Positions 1 to 9,450 of a DNA stretch of 64,000 nucleotides are shown here, piece by piece. The position numbers and the translations under genes are program-made. Below the pieces are notes generated by a model that was not told where the DNA came from, ran no database searches, and worked only from the letters and a program-made list of their open reading frames with translations. Source of the stretch: Helicobacter sp. (GTDB taxonomy: Bacteria > Campylobacterota > Campylobacteria > Campylobacterales > Helicobacteraceae); assembly GCA_022766795.1 (NCBI GenBank), contig JALEPE010000097.1:1-64000 (forward strand), in the 5' to 3' direction. The stretch's first letter is position 1. Every line of letters begins with the position of its first letter.

Positions 1-892
1 TTTTGGGTTAAATAGTTTTGCAACTCCTTGTCTATTTTTGTCTGTAAAATTTTTGGGGTGAGAATCCGAATAAATGGCAAAAAAGTTTTTGTTAGCTTTA
101 AAATTTCAAATTCATAGCCAAAAAGACATTCTATTAAAAAACACGATTCGTTTTCATAAATGATTTTGAATTTGGGCAAAAATTCCTTGCGCAATAGATA
201 TTCTTTTATTGCGTTTTGGATAAGTAGTTGGGCTTTGATGGGTTGTTGTGAAATCCAAAATGTAGGATTTTTGTTTATTAGGGCAATGATATTTGGGTTA
301 GGGATAAAAGATTTTGGCTTGTGGCTTTTAAGGAGAGAAATTTTAGAGAGTGTAAAATACTTTAAAATGTCTTTTTGTGTGGCAAGTAAATACCAGATTC
401 CATTGTTGTGGAGTAAGCAATAAGGATAAACTTCTCTTGTTTTGTTTTTATAAAGGAAACAAACGCTTAAGTGTTGCGTGATTGCATTTTTGAGAAATAT
501 AAAAGTTTCATAAAAGGGTTGTGCAGATTCTATATTGTGATTTTGGATTAAAATATTAGGAAGTGAGTTTGTGTGCGGGGGGGGGGGCAATTAACAGCCT
601 CTTTGAGTATGCTTTTATCCAACAGCGGGTAGAGGTTTTCTATTCCACTGAATTTTGCGAATTTTTGAACTTCTTTTAAGCTATAAGTATCAAAAATATT
701 TTCTTGTAAATAGTAGAGATTTTGGCTATTGCGCGTGATATTTAAGAAAAGTGCAAGTTCTTTTAAATCCCTCTGAATCGTGCGTTTGCTGCAAGAAAAC
801 TCACAAGATAAATCTTCGGTGCTAAAATGTTCCCCTGCAATAAGCTTTTCTAAAATTTTGCATATGCGTTGCGTTACAGATAAATCAGCCAA
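1..892 (-). CDS. Phase-variable HTH-WYL transcriptional regulator, OFF register, C-terminus outside window
   Basis: The start is TTG at 892, preceded by AGGAG. Residues 1-50 form a DeoR/HTH_11-type winged helix with a CSKRTIQRDLKEL recognition helix. At codon 103 the frame enters a run of 11 C (plus strand G, 577-587) and stops at 548, giving a 114-residue truncated product. Reading on with 12 C (or 9) opens a frame to the window edge, about 190 more residues. It contains REVYPYCLL, GIWYLLA and KYFTLSKISLL, the pattern of a WYL ligand-binding domain (basic/Pro strand, then W-Y-L). The ON protein would be at least 295 residues, normal for the YafY/WYL family. WYL regulators often sense nucleotides or damage signals and control defence or stress loci. 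The target here is unknown and may lie left of the window. HTH and WYL recognition is firm; the switching is inferred from the tract. Confidence 0.85.
577..587. repeat. Homopolymeric G(11)/C(11) contingency tract
   Basis: Eleven consecutive G on the plus strand lie inside the minus-strand WYL regulator. The present length puts the downstream WYL domain out of frame. Lengths 12 or 9 restore it. Tracts of this length are slippage-prone in Campylobacter and Helicobacter. Confidence 0.9.
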
Positions 893-985
893 AATTATCT
901 CCTAGATTATGGAATCCAAAATTTAAACATACAACAACTTAGATAATGTTTTAACCATAACGCACTTTAAATAAGAAAAATGCGT

Positions 986-991
986 TATAAT
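986..991 (+). promoter_or_regulatory. -10 box (TATAAT) of dapE
   Basis: TATAAT lies 78 bp before the dapE ATG, behind an AT-rich stretch and no clear -35, as is usual for the epsilonproteobacterial housekeeping sigma factor. Confidence 0.55.
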
Positions 992-1068
992 CTTGGTCTT
1001 AAAGTGTTGGCAAAAAATGTTTTGCGTCAGAGCTTAGAAATTACCAACATCAAAATATAAGGATTCCA

Positions 1069-2520
1069 ATGCAAACAAATAAAAGTAATGTAATAAAAGT
1101 TTTACAACAACTCATCGCCTATCCCACAATTACGCCACAAGAATGTGGAATCTATGCGTATATCAAGGAGATTTTAAGTGATTTTGAAGCCCTAGAGTTT
1201 GAGAAAGAGGGCGTGAAAAATCTTTTTCTCTACAAGGATTTAAGCGCAGGAAATGCGGAATCGCAAACCCATAATCACACACAAATCCAAAATGCAACAA
1301 GCGCAGTTTTAGACTATGGATTGCCACGAGATTCTAGCGATTCTCTTGCAATGACGCAGAAGCAGGATTCTAGCGATTCTATCAGCACAAAAACGCACGA
1401 GAATAAAAGCAACTTTTCTAATGCGGAATCGCAAAATAAAAAATCCCAAAAGCCGCATTTGTGTTTCGCGGGGCATATTGATGTCGTGCCACCGGGCGAG
1501 GGTTGGGCGAGTGAGCCTTTTAATCCTACGATAAAGGAGGGATTCCTCTATGGCAGGGGTGCGCAGGATATGAAAGCGGGGGTGGCGGCTTTTGTGTGCG
1601 CGATTCGGGAGTTTGTGGATTGTTTGGAATCGCAAAACTTGCAAACCTCCACTAAAGGCGAAAATGTGGAATCCCAAAGGGCGCAAGATTCTAAAGAATC
1701 TCAAAAAATTCAAATCCCACAAAGTTGCGATTCCACAAGTTCGCAAAACTTTAATGGAATCCTATCAGTGCTTCTTACAAGTGATGAGGAGGGAGCGGCG
1801 ATTTTTGGGACAAAATACACTTTAGAATGCCTCAAAGAGAAGGATTTGTTGCCCGATTTTGCAATCGTTGCCGAGCCTACAAGCGTGGAGAAGTTTGGCG
1901 ATATGATAAAAGTCGGGAGGCGCGGTTCTATTAATGGAATCCTTAAGATATTTGGGCAACAAGGACATGTTGCTTATCCTAAGAAATGCTTGAATCCGGT
2001 GGATATTATCGCGCCACATCTCTCAAAAATTTCTGGACACAAGCTAGATAAAGGCAGCGAGGAGTTTGAGCCAAGCAGGATTGTGGTTACCGATATTCGC
2101 GGAGGGCTAGAAGTTGTGAATGTTACGCCCAATGATTTAAAAATTATGTTTAATGTGCGCAATTCTACGCAAACAAGTGTGGAATCCGTGCGCAAATACT
2201 TGGAGCATTTACTTGCAAAAGCCCCGCATTCTTTGGAATTAAACCAAAGTTCCAAGCCTTTTTTGACAGACAAGCAAAGCTTGATTGTGCAAAAAATAGT
2301 CAAGGCACTAGAATCCCAAAATGGCTTTGCGCCCGAGCTTAGCACGAGTGGTGGAACGAGCGATGCGCGGTATTTCGCGGAATTTGGCGTGAAAGTCGTG
2401 GAGTGCGGCGTGTGTAATGATAGCATTCACGCTATTAACGAGCGTGTGCGAATGAGTGAAGTGGAAGCGTTGCAAAAAGTATTTTTAAGTCTTTTAAAAG
2501 ATTTTAATAAGGGGTGTTAA
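1069..2520 (+). CDS. dapE: Succinyl-diaminopimelate desuccinylase with two low-complexity insertions
   Basis: This M20-family zinc hydrolase releases succinate to give LL-diaminopimelate for lysine and peptidoglycan synthesis. The metal-binding motif GHIDVVPPG has His136 and Asp138. The second metal site begins at [10 protein letters not shown] (Asp167), SDEEG carries the catalytic Glu, and GGTSDARY is the C-terminal motif. At 483 residues it is about 100 longer than usual. The excess is two Ser/Gln/Asn-rich insertions, roughly residues 59-127 and 189-227, both rich in ESQ/DSS. The first contains a translated copy of the genome's palindromic repeat (nt 1315-1358, residues 83-97). Both insertions lie outside the catalytic motifs, so activity is probably kept. 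The stop overlaps the next ATG (TAATG), so the two genes are coupled. Confidence 0.9.
   Translation: MQTNKSNVIKVLQQLIAYPTITPQECGIYAYIKEILSDFEALEFEKEGVKNLFLYKDLSAGNAESQTHNHTQIQNATSAVLDYGLPRDSSDSLAMTQKQDSSDSISTKTHENKSNFSNAESQNKKSQKPHLCFAGHIDVVPPGEGWASEPFNPTIKEGFLYGRGAQDMKAGVAAFVCAIREFVDCLESQNLQTSTKGENVESQRAQDSKESQKIQIPQSCDSTSSQNFNGILSVLLTSDEEGAAIFGTKYTLECLKEKDLLPDFAIVAEPTSVEKFGDMIKVGRRGSINGILKIFGQQGHVAYPKKCLNPVDIIAPHLSKISGHKLDKGSEEFEPSRIVVTDIRGGLEVVNVTPNDLKIMFNVRNSTQTSVESVRKYLEHLLAKAPHSLELNQSSKPFLTDKQSLIVQKIVKALESQNGFAPELSTSGGTSDARYFAEFGVKVVECGVCNDSIHAINERVRMSEVEALQKVFLSLLKDFNKGC
1315..1358 (+). repeat. Palindromic repeat element copy inserted in frame in dapE
   Basis: The ends GGATTGCCACGA and TTGCAATGACGCA match the intergenic copies at 28141-28182 and 55756-55797, with a different centre. 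It is translated as [15 protein letters not shown] inside DapE. A 15-bp piece of its centre (GATTCTAGCGATTCT) recurs at about 1366-1380. Confidence 0.75.
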
Positions 2521-3443
2521 TGGACTTTGTGGGCGAAAAAATAGAATCCTTTATTCAATCATTGCAAAGTGGTAAAAAGTGTTATACTTACGAGTTTTCA
2601 GCTCCAGCTAGCTTTAGTCTTGAGTCGCTAATTGCCACATTGCAACAACAGAGGTTTTTAACACAATTAGACGCGTTTGTTTGTACGGATTCTCCACTTG
2701 GTAAGCTAAAGCATAGTGCAGTTTTGGCGAGTCTTAAACTACAATATACCTTTGGAATTCCAAGCATAACAACAATTTCTATGCGAGATAAAAATACGCT
2801 TGCGTTACAAAGTGATCTTCTTGGTATGAATAGCCTTGATTTGCGTTTGGTTTTAGCACTAACAGGCGACCCATTGCGTTTTGGTAATCAGCCGCAAGCT
2901 AAGGGCGTATTTGAGGGAAGCAGTGCGCTACTTTTAAAAATTATTGCAGCCTTAAATACAAACAAGGATATTAATGGGGGTGAATTGTATGGTGATTCTA
3001 AGAGGATTTATCCTTTTTGCGTGATGAATTCTTATGCAAGTCGCAAAGAAAGTTTGTATAAAAAAATGCGTGAAAAAATCCAAAATGGCGCATTGGCTAT
3101 TTTTACACAACCTATTTATGATATTGGAATCGCACAGGAATTGCTAGAATGGTGTGATAAAATTAATGGAGAATTTGGGAGTAAATGTGTGCTTATGTTT
3201 GGATTTTTTCCGATTTGCTCTTTTAAGACGGCATTATTTTTACACCATAAACTTCCCGGCGTGTTTGTGCCGCAAACTTGGCTAGATACATTGGAAAGTG
3301 CAGAAAGTAAAGGAATCGCAAAAGAAGTGGGTTTAGAAAAAAGTAAAATGCTCTTTAGTGCGTTAAGTGTGCTTGAGGAGAGATTTCACTTTATGAGCGC
3401 AAATAAACCCGAGATTATCGGGGAGATTTTAAGTGATATGTAA
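2520..3443 (+). CDS. metF: Methylenetetrahydrofolate reductase-like protein
   Basis: This is a TIM-barrel flavoprotein family that reduces 5,10-methylene-THF to 5-methyl-THF, the methyl donor for MetH (encoded at 19221-22682). The family features visible are the N-terminal YEFSAP (equivalent of the EFFPP region), a central LTGDPLRFG motif that contacts flavin/folate, and a Q-P-I-Y-D segment near residue 200 (FTQPIYD). About 307 residues is typical. An upstream GTG at 2514 is in frame, but the ATG at 2520 overlapping the dapE stop is preferred; AAGGGG sits 8 bases before it. The sequence is divergent from the E. coli type, so folate specificity is inferred. Confidence 0.75.
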   Translation: MDFVGEKIESFIQSLQSGKKCYTYEFSAPASFSLESLIATLQQQRFLTQLDAFVCTDSPLGKLKHSAVLASLKLQYTFGIPSITTISMRDKNTLALQSDLLGMNSLDLRLVLALTGDPLRFGNQPQAKGVFEGSSALLLKIIAALNTNKDINGGELYGDSKRIYPFCVMNSYASRKESLYKKMREKIQNGALAIFTQPIYDIGIAQELLEWCDKINGEFGSKCVLMFGFFPICSFKTALFLHHKLPGVFVPQTWLDTLESAESKGIAKEVGLEKSKMLFSALSVLEERFHFMSANKPEIIGEILSDM

Positions 3444-3452
3444 AGGTGTGTG

Positions 3453-4454
3453 ATGTTGCAAAAATATAAGGAATGGTTTAATGGTTTTGTGTTGGTGCTT
3501 TTGGTAAGTTTAGCAAGCTATTATGTTGCAAATTTGCCTGCTGTCGCAACCTTGCATATTTCGCCTTTGATTATTGGCGTTGTATTTGGAATCTTTGCTT
3601 CTCCATTGTTTAGAAATGCACAAGATAGCTGCGAAAAAGCAGTAGTCTTTAGTGCAAAAAAACTTTTGCGACTTGGAATTATTCTCTATGGGTTTAATGT
3701 AACATTGGGCAGTATTGCCTCTGTTGGTTTAAGTGGAATTGTACTAAGTATTGTTGTTGTGGTGGTGATTTTAGTGCTTGGATATGGCATTGGTGTGAAA
3801 TTTTTGAAGCTTGATAAAGAGATTGCGATTCTTGTGAGTGCTGGAAGCGCAATTTGTGGGGCAGCAGCTGTTTTGGCAATGGAATCGTCTTTAAAATCTA
3901 AGCCCTATAAAGGCGTAATTGCTATTGGAATGGTTGTAATTTTTGGGCTTGTAGGAATGTTTTTATATCCTTTAGTGTATGGAATGGGATTAATCCCGTT
4001 AGATTCCGCGCAAATGGGGTATTATATTGGGCTAACCCTGCACGAGCTAGCAAATGTTGTGGGTGCTGGTGGAAGCATTAATCCTGAGGCACAAGAAGTT
4101 GCATTAATTGTTAAAATGATTCGCGTATTGCTATTGGTTCCCGTGTTACTGATTGTGCCTTATTTCTTTGCGGAGAGTAAGGAGGGTGAGCGCAGGAAGT
4201 TACATATTCCTTGGTTTGCATTTTGGTTTTTAGGTGTTGTGATATTGCACTCTATGGTTGCGATTCCGCAAGGAATTGTTGAGATTTTACGATTCTTATC
4301 AGGATTTTGTTTGGTGCTTGCAATGAGTGCGTTAGGATTGCAAGTGGATATTAAAAAATTCATTGAGTTTGGTAGTAAGGCGTTTGTGCTATCGTCTATT
4401 TTGTTTGGGATTCTCATTTTTGGAGGATTCTTATTGGTATATTATTGTGTATAG
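3453..4454 (+). CDS. YeiH-family (UPF0324) putative sulfate exporter
   Basis: This is a polytopic inner-membrane protein of about 333 residues with roughly ten hydrophobic segments. It carries the family motifs GSAICGAAAVLAM near residue 130 and ELANVVGAGG followed by KMIRVLLLVP near 200-230. The family is annotated as sulfate or sulfonate exporters, but direct evidence is thin. An in-frame GTG precedes the ATG by one codon; the ATG at 3453 is chosen. It runs 9 bases behind metF and 1 base before ftsW, so all probably share a transcript. Confidence 0.8.
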   Translation: MLQKYKEWFNGFVLVLLVSLASYYVANLPAVATLHISPLIIGVVFGIFASPLFRNAQDSCEKAVVFSAKKLLRLGIILYGFNVTLGSIASVGLSGIVLSIVVVVVILVLGYGIGVKFLKLDKEIAILVSAGSAICGAAAVLAMESSLKSKPYKGVIAIGMVVIFGLVGMFLYPLVYGMGLIPLDSAQMGYYIGLTLHELANVVGAGGSINPEAQEVALIVKMIRVLLLVPVLLIVPYFFAESKEGERRKLHIPWFAFWFLGVVILHSMVAIPQGIVEILRFLSGFCLVLAMSALGLQVDIKKFIEFGSKAFVLSSILFGILIFGGFLLVYYCV

Positions 4455-4455
4455 T

Positions 4456-5619
4456 ATGACAGATCGTTTTGTATTTTTTATCAGCGTTACTTTAATTACG
4501 ATTAGTATTTTATTTTCTTATTCACTTTCGTCTTTTACGATTCTGTTTTATGGCTATGGAGAGTTTCACTTTATGATGCGACAAATTATTGCAGGGATTC
4601 TTGGTGTATTGTTGATGTGGGGAATCTCGCGATGCAATCCGGATAGATTTATCTTGCCATTTGGGTTTATGCTCTTTTTTGGTGGAATCTTTGTAATGTT
4701 TATTATGCATTTTTTACCAGAGAGTTTAGCGACAAGTGCGGGTGGAGCGAAGCGATGGATTCGGTTGCCCTTTTTTTCACTTGCGCCAGTGGAGTTTTTT
4801 AAAATTGGCTTTATCACCTTTCTTGCTTGGAGCTTTTCGCGTAAGTTTTCTTTAGTGGAGACAAAAACATTAAAAGAAGAATTTATTACATTCTTGCCTT
4901 ATGTGGGAGTATTTTTAATCGCTGTGTATTTAATTGCTGTTTTGCAAAATGACTTGGGACAGATTGTGCTTTTAGGGACAACTTTGGCAATTATGATGAT
5001 TTTTGCGGGTTCATCTTTTAAATTATTTTTGTATTTATTGAGTGGTGCATTTGGTTTATTTGTTGTTGTCATTGTTACAAGTGCGCATAGGGTTGCTAGG
5101 GTGAAAACTTGGTGGGCTGGTGTGCAGGATTTGGTGTTATCTTTTTTTCCTGCAAGTATTGCAAATTCCTTACGCGTAGAGAATCTTCCCGAGCCTTATC
5201 AGGTTGAACATTCGCTCAATGCTATTGTAAATGGCGGAATGTTTGGCAAGGGCTTAGGGAATGGTTTAATAAAACTTGGCTTCTTAAGCGAAGTGCATAC
5301 AGATGTAATTTTGGCAGGCATTACAGAGGAGGTGGGATTTTTAGGACTGATTGGTGTATGTGTGCTGTTTGTTGTGCTGATTTTTAAAATATTAAAAATA
5401 GCAAATCGTTGTGAAAATACAATGTATTATTTGTTTTGTTCGGGTGTAGCGGTGCTTTTAGGATTTTCATTTTTGATTAATGCCTTTGGAATCTCTGGAA
5501 TCATTCCAATCAAAGGAATTGCCGTGCCATTTTTGAGCTATGGTGGAAGCTCGCTGATTGCAAATAGTATTATGATTGGAATGGTGCTAGCCATTAGCAA
5601 AAAATCAAGAATGATATAA
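4456..5619 (+). CDS. ftsW: FtsW/RodA-family peptidoglycan glycosyltransferase, probably FtsW
   Basis: This SEDS-family lipid II polymerase of the divisome or elongasome has about ten membrane segments. Typical motifs are GGAKRWIRL and PVEFFKIGF in the first half, an extracytoplasmic loop with VEHSLNAIVNGG, GLGNGLIKLGFLSEVHTD, and a C-terminal PFLSYGGSS. The GAKRW and HTD segments favour FtsW over RodA. The reading frame is open further upstream, but the ATG at 4456 is one base after the preceding stop and fits a 388-residue protein. No strong ribosome site is visible, suggesting translational coupling to the transporter gene. PBP1A follows 124 bp later. Confidence 0.85.
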   Translation: MTDRFVFFISVTLITISILFSYSLSSFTILFYGYGEFHFMMRQIIAGILGVLLMWGISRCNPDRFILPFGFMLFFGGIFVMFIMHFLPESLATSAGGAKRWIRLPFFSLAPVEFFKIGFITFLAWSFSRKFSLVETKTLKEEFITFLPYVGVFLIAVYLIAVLQNDLGQIVLLGTTLAIMMIFAGSSFKLFLYLLSGAFGLFVVVIVTSAHRVARVKTWWAGVQDLVLSFFPASIANSLRVENLPEPYQVEHSLNAIVNGGMFGKGLGNGLIKLGFLSEVHTDVILAGITEEVGFLGLIGVCVLFVVLIFKILKIANRCENTMYYLFCSGVAVLLGFSFLINAFGISGIIPIKGIAVPFLSYGGSSLIANSIMIGMVLAISKKSRMI

Positions 5620-5743
5620 AGGAAAAAATAGTTTATCGTTGTATGGTGAAATTTAAATGCAGTAAATAATTTAAATCACACTTTTAAGATTCCTATGCTA
5701 GAATCGCAAACATTTTTAATATTTAATTTTAGGTTAAAGAGTA

Positions 5744-7687
5744 ATGCGCTTTTTAAAATTATTTCTTAGAATCTTAATCGTTGCTGGAATTGTCGTTTCC
5801 GTTGGGCTTATAGTTTTTATCACGCAACTCTATGTAGAGATTCGTAACGATACAGACAAAATTGTGGATTACAAACCCGCTGTTGCAACACAAATTTTTG
5901 ACAGACAAGAGCGGCTTGTGGCAAACTTATTTGATACGGAGTTTCGGTTTTACGCGTCTTTTGAGGAAATTCCGCCGCGCCTAATTGAAGCACTCTTAGC
6001 CATTGAGGATACATTATTTTTTGAACACCCCGGAATTAATGTTGATGCCATCGTGCGCGCAATGATTAAAAATATTCAAAATGCGCGTTATGTAGAGGGT
6101 GGAAGCACGATTACGCAGCAGCTCATTAAGAATCTTGCATTAACGCGAGAAAAAACAATTGAACGCAAATTGAAGGAATTTCTTTTAGCGCTGCGTTTGG
6201 AGACAATCTTAAGCAAGGAAGAGATTTTAGAACGTTATTTGAATCACACATATTTTGGACACGGGTTTTATGGAATAAAAACAGCTTCATTGGGATATTT
6301 TCGTAAAAATATGGAGGATTTAAGCTTAAAAGAAATGGCGATGTTGGTGTCTTTGCCGCGCGCACCTAGCTTTTATGACCCTACTAAAAATTATGAATTT
6401 GCATTAGGACGCGCAAATAATGTTTTGCAGAGAATGTTTGAGTTAGGTTGGATTTCACAAGAGGTTTTTGAGGAAGGCTCTAATGAGCGTCCTAGGGTTT
6501 ATAATGATACATTAACAAAAAATATCGCTCCCTATGTTGTTGATGAGGTGCAAAGGCAACTTGTGGGGATTGAGGATTTAAAAACAGCAGGCTATAAAAT
6601 TTATTTAAACATTGACTTGGATTATCAAGAAATTGCGCACGAGGCTTTGTATTTTGGTTATGAGCAGATTTTAGCACGCCATAAAGATAACGAATCTCTA
6701 AAAGAAAAATTAAATGGTGCGTTTGTTGTGCTAGAAAATAAGACAGGCAAGATTCTAGCACTTGTTGGTGGGGTAGATTATCAAAAGAGTAATTTTTCAC
6801 GCGCAACACAAAGTAAGCGACAAATTGGTAGTAGTGTGAAGCCATTTTTATATCTAAGTGCGATCAACTCTGGCTTAGCGCAGAATTATCAGATTCCAGA
6901 TATTGCACGCACTTACGAATATAGGGTTGGGAATGTGCGCAAAAAATGGCAACCCAAAAATTATGGAAATTCTTTGAATGGATTTGTGTCGCTAAAAATG
7001 GCACTAACAAAATCAATGAATCTTGCCACAATTAATCTTGTAGAGGAAGTGGGATTTGATAGAATTTATCGTGAGATTCTAGGCTATGGATTTGAAAATG
7101 TGCCAAAGGATTTATCAATTTCGTTGGGTAGTTTTGGAGCTTCACCGCTTGAAATGGCAAAAAACTTTATGGTATTTTCAAACTATGGCAAAGTCATTGA
7201 ACCGATGCTGATTGATAGAATTGTAGATGCGCGTGGAGATGTTGCATATTTCAGTGGAGATGCGCGTGAATTGAGTCAGCCAAAGCAGAGTTTTTTAATT
7301 GTGGATATTCTTAAGAACGCCGTGAATAATGGAACAGGCAGGCGCGCAAAAGTGGAGGGTATAGAATTAGCCGGCAAAACAGGCACAACAAACGATAATG
7401 TAGATGCGTGGTTTTGTGGGTTTTCACCAAGCATTGAGGCAATCGTTTGGTATGGCAAAGATGATAATACCGAAATGGGATATAGTGAGACAGGTGGTGT
7501 TGCACCCGCGCCCGCATTTGCCTACTTCTTTAATAAAATCCTAGAAATTGACCCGGGCTTAGAGCGTAAGTTTTCTATTCCTAAGGGCGTGCATAGTCAA
7601 ATGGTAAATGGAGAGATGATTTATTACACCGATGAATCACCCATTAAAAATACCACCATCATTCATCAAGATGAAATTATATTTTAG
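5744..7687 (+). CDS. pbpA: Penicillin-binding protein 1A, bifunctional transglycosylase/transpeptidase
   Basis: This class A PBP has an N-terminal membrane anchor (residues 8-28). A GT51 glycosyltransferase domain (about 60-230) carries EDTLFFEHPG and GGSTITQQLIKN. The transpeptidase domain has the SxxK nucleophile in SSVKPF (about residue 362), SMN (about 423) and KTGTT (about 545). All three penicillin-binding motifs are intact at 647 residues. It polymerises and crosslinks peptidoglycan, acting alongside the FtsW encoded just upstream. A weak TATGCTAGAAT at 5694-5704 may give it its own promoter. Confidence 0.93.
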   Translation: MRFLKLFLRILIVAGIVVSVGLIVFITQLYVEIRNDTDKIVDYKPAVATQIFDRQERLVANLFDTEFRFYASFEEIPPRLIEALLAIEDTLFFEHPGINVDAIVRAMIKNIQNARYVEGGSTITQQLIKNLALTREKTIERKLKEFLLALRLETILSKEEILERYLNHTYFGHGFYGIKTASLGYFRKNMEDLSLKEMAMLVSLPRAPSFYDPTKNYEFALGRANNVLQRMFELGWISQEVFEEGSNERPRVYNDTLTKNIAPYVVDEVQRQLVGIEDLKTAGYKIYLNIDLDYQEIAHEALYFGYEQILARHKDNESLKEKLNGAFVVLENKTGKILALVGGVDYQKSNFSRATQSKRQIGSSVKPFLYLSAINSGLAQNYQIPDIARTYEYRVGNVRKKWQPKNYGNSLNGFVSLKMALTKSMNLATINLVEEVGFDRIYREILGYGFENVPKDLSISLGSFGASPLEMAKNFMVFSNYGKVIEPMLIDRIVDARGDVAYFSGDARELSQPKQSFLIVDILKNAVNNGTGRRAKVEGIELAGKTGTTNDNVDAWFCGFSPSIEAIVWYGKDDNTEMGYSETGGVAPAPAFAYFFNKILEIDPGLERKFSIPKGVHSQMVNGEMIYYTDESPIKNTTIIHQDEIIF

Positions 7688-7702
7688 ATTTCAAGGTTTA
7701 AA

Positions 7703-9409
7703 ATGAAGCAGTTTTTTGCGCGCTTGTTGCCTTATATACGAGATTATAAGTTGTATTTTTGTTATGCAATTATTGGAACAATTCTAGTTGCCATTGCGAC
7801 AACAGCTAGTGCAGCTTTAGCGAAGCCGGTGTTGGATGATATTTTCTTGGCAAAAGATGTGGATATGCTTAAAATTCTGCCTTTTTTGGTTATTTTAGCG
7901 TATTTTTCTAAAGGGCTTGGAATCTATGTTCAATCCTATTATATGAGTTTTATTGGGCAAGATATTGTCAAACGATTAAAAAATGTTTTATTGGATAGAA
8001 TGCTAACTTTTGAAATGGAATTTTTCAACCGCTATCGCAATGGAGAGTTGATTTCGCGTATTACAAATGATATTTCCACTATTCAAAGTGCTGTATCTAA
8101 CTACTTTATTGAGGGCATTAGAGAATCTTTGACGATTGTTGGACTTGTGTGTTGGATTATTTATCTAAGTCCGGAGCTAGCATTTTATGGGCTTGTTGTA
8201 ATGCCAATCTCGCTATATCCCATTGCGCTAATTGCTAGAAAAATGCGTAAAACTTCTAAAAAATTACAAGAAAAAAATGCGGATTTATCCTCTAAACTTG
8301 TTGAAATTTTTAATAATATGGAACTCATTAAGGCAAGCTCTGGCGAGAAGTTAGAATATCAAGATTTCACGGCACATAATCAAGATTTGTTTAAGATTTC
8401 TATGAAAACTGTACGTATTTCAGAATTAACCACGCCTGTAATGGAAACGCTAGGCGCGATTGCTGTTGCAGCGGTAATTTTTGTTGGTGGTTATAAAGTC
8501 ATTAATGCAGAAATGACTACGGGGGAGTTTTTCTCTTTCACTGCTGCTTTATTTATGCTCTATACACCATTTAAGCGTATTAGCAATTTATACACTAAAA
8601 TTCAAATCGCTTTTGCTGCAGGAGATAGAATTTTTGAAATGCTAGATAGGAATCCTAAGATTAAAGATGGTGAGAAGGTGCTAACAGAATCAATCCATAC
8701 AATTTCTTTTAAGAATGTGGATTTATTTTATGATGAACACCAAGCATTAAGTGGAATCAATGTGGAGGTTAGGCGCGGTGAGAGTATCGCGCTAGTCGGC
8801 GGAAGCGGGGGAGGTAAAAGCTCGTTTGTGAATTTACTATTGCGTCTTTATGACCCAAGCAGTGGGGAAATTTGTATCAATGGAGAGAATATTAAACATT
8901 TCACGCAAAATAGCTTGAGAGCAAAAGTGGCGGTTGTAACACAAAAGATTTTTATTTTTAATGATACGATTGCAAGCAATATTGCTTATGGAGGCGTAAT
9001 TGATGAAGCGCGCGTGGAGCTTGCATTGGAGCAGGCTAGAATCCTAGATTATGTTAAAACTTTGCCTAATGGAATTTATACAAGGCTTGACGAATTTGGC
9101 GCAAACTTAAGTGGCGGACAAAGGCAAAGAATCGCAATAGCGCGCGCACTTTATAAAAATCCCGAGATTTTAATTTTAGATGAAGCAACAAGCGCATTGG
9201 ATAATAAAACCGAAGAAGAATTCCGTGATGCTTTAAGTGGGCTATTGCGGGATAGAATCGTTATTATTGTTGCGCATCGGCTCTCCACTGTATCTTTAGC
9301 AAAACGCATTTACTTTTTTCAACATGGTAGAATCTTAGCGGGTGGCACGCACGCGGAATTGTATCATCAATGCGCACCCTTTAGAGAGTATTATAAAGGA
9401 ATTGAATAA
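7703..9409 (+). CDS. msbA: MsbA-type lipid A flippase (ABC exporter)
   Basis: This half-transporter has a six-helix membrane domain (residues 1-310) fused to an ATPase. The Walker A is GGSGGGKSS (about 366-374), the signature is LSGGQRQRIAIARAL, Walker B is ILILDEATSALD, and the H-loop is IVAHRLST. At 568 residues it matches MsbA, which flips lipid A-core across the inner membrane. A drug-exporter or PglK-like role cannot be excluded by sequence alone. Neighbouring envelope genes support MsbA. It is 15 bases behind pbpA and ends in a convergent arrangement with a hairpin. Confidence 0.8.
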   Translation: MKQFFARLLPYIRDYKLYFCYAIIGTILVAIATTASAALAKPVLDDIFLAKDVDMLKILPFLVILAYFSKGLGIYVQSYYMSFIGQDIVKRLKNVLLDRMLTFEMEFFNRYRNGELISRITNDISTIQSAVSNYFIEGIRESLTIVGLVCWIIYLSPELAFYGLVVMPISLYPIALIARKMRKTSKKLQEKNADLSSKLVEIFNNMELIKASSGEKLEYQDFTAHNQDLFKISMKTVRISELTTPVMETLGAIAVAAVIFVGGYKVINAEMTTGEFFSFTAALFMLYTPFKRISNLYTKIQIAFAAGDRIFEMLDRNPKIKDGEKVLTESIHTISFKNVDLFYDEHQALSGINVEVRRGESIALVGGSGGGKSSFVNLLLRLYDPSSGEICINGENIKHFTQNSLRAKVAVVTQKIFIFNDTIASNIAYGGVIDEARVELALEQARILDYVKTLPNGIYTRLDEFGANLSGGQRQRIAIARALYKNPEILILDEATSALDNKTEEEFRDALSGLLRDRIVIIVAHRLSTVSLAKRIYFFQHGRILAGGTHAELYHQCAPFREYYKGIE

Positions 9410-9419
9410 GTAAAAGAGG

Positions 9420-9439
9420 GGAGAACGTAAAAGTTCTCC
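9420..9439. terminator. Hairpin between convergent genes
   Basis: GGAGAAC, a GTAAAA loop, then GTTCTCC, in the 41 bp between msbA (plus) and the minus-strand gene. It may serve both directions. Neither side has a long T run, so strength is uncertain. Confidence 0.5.
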
Positions 9440-9450
9440 TAAAAGAAAGA

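Noticed and set aside
160..423. Plus-strand open frame of 87 codons
   Set aside because: It lies opposite the reconstructed WYL domain, which has clear family patterns. No ribosome site.
1309..1746. Long minus-strand open frame inside dapE
   Set aside because: Shadow of the low-complexity insertions of dapE; dapE has conserved motifs on the other strand.
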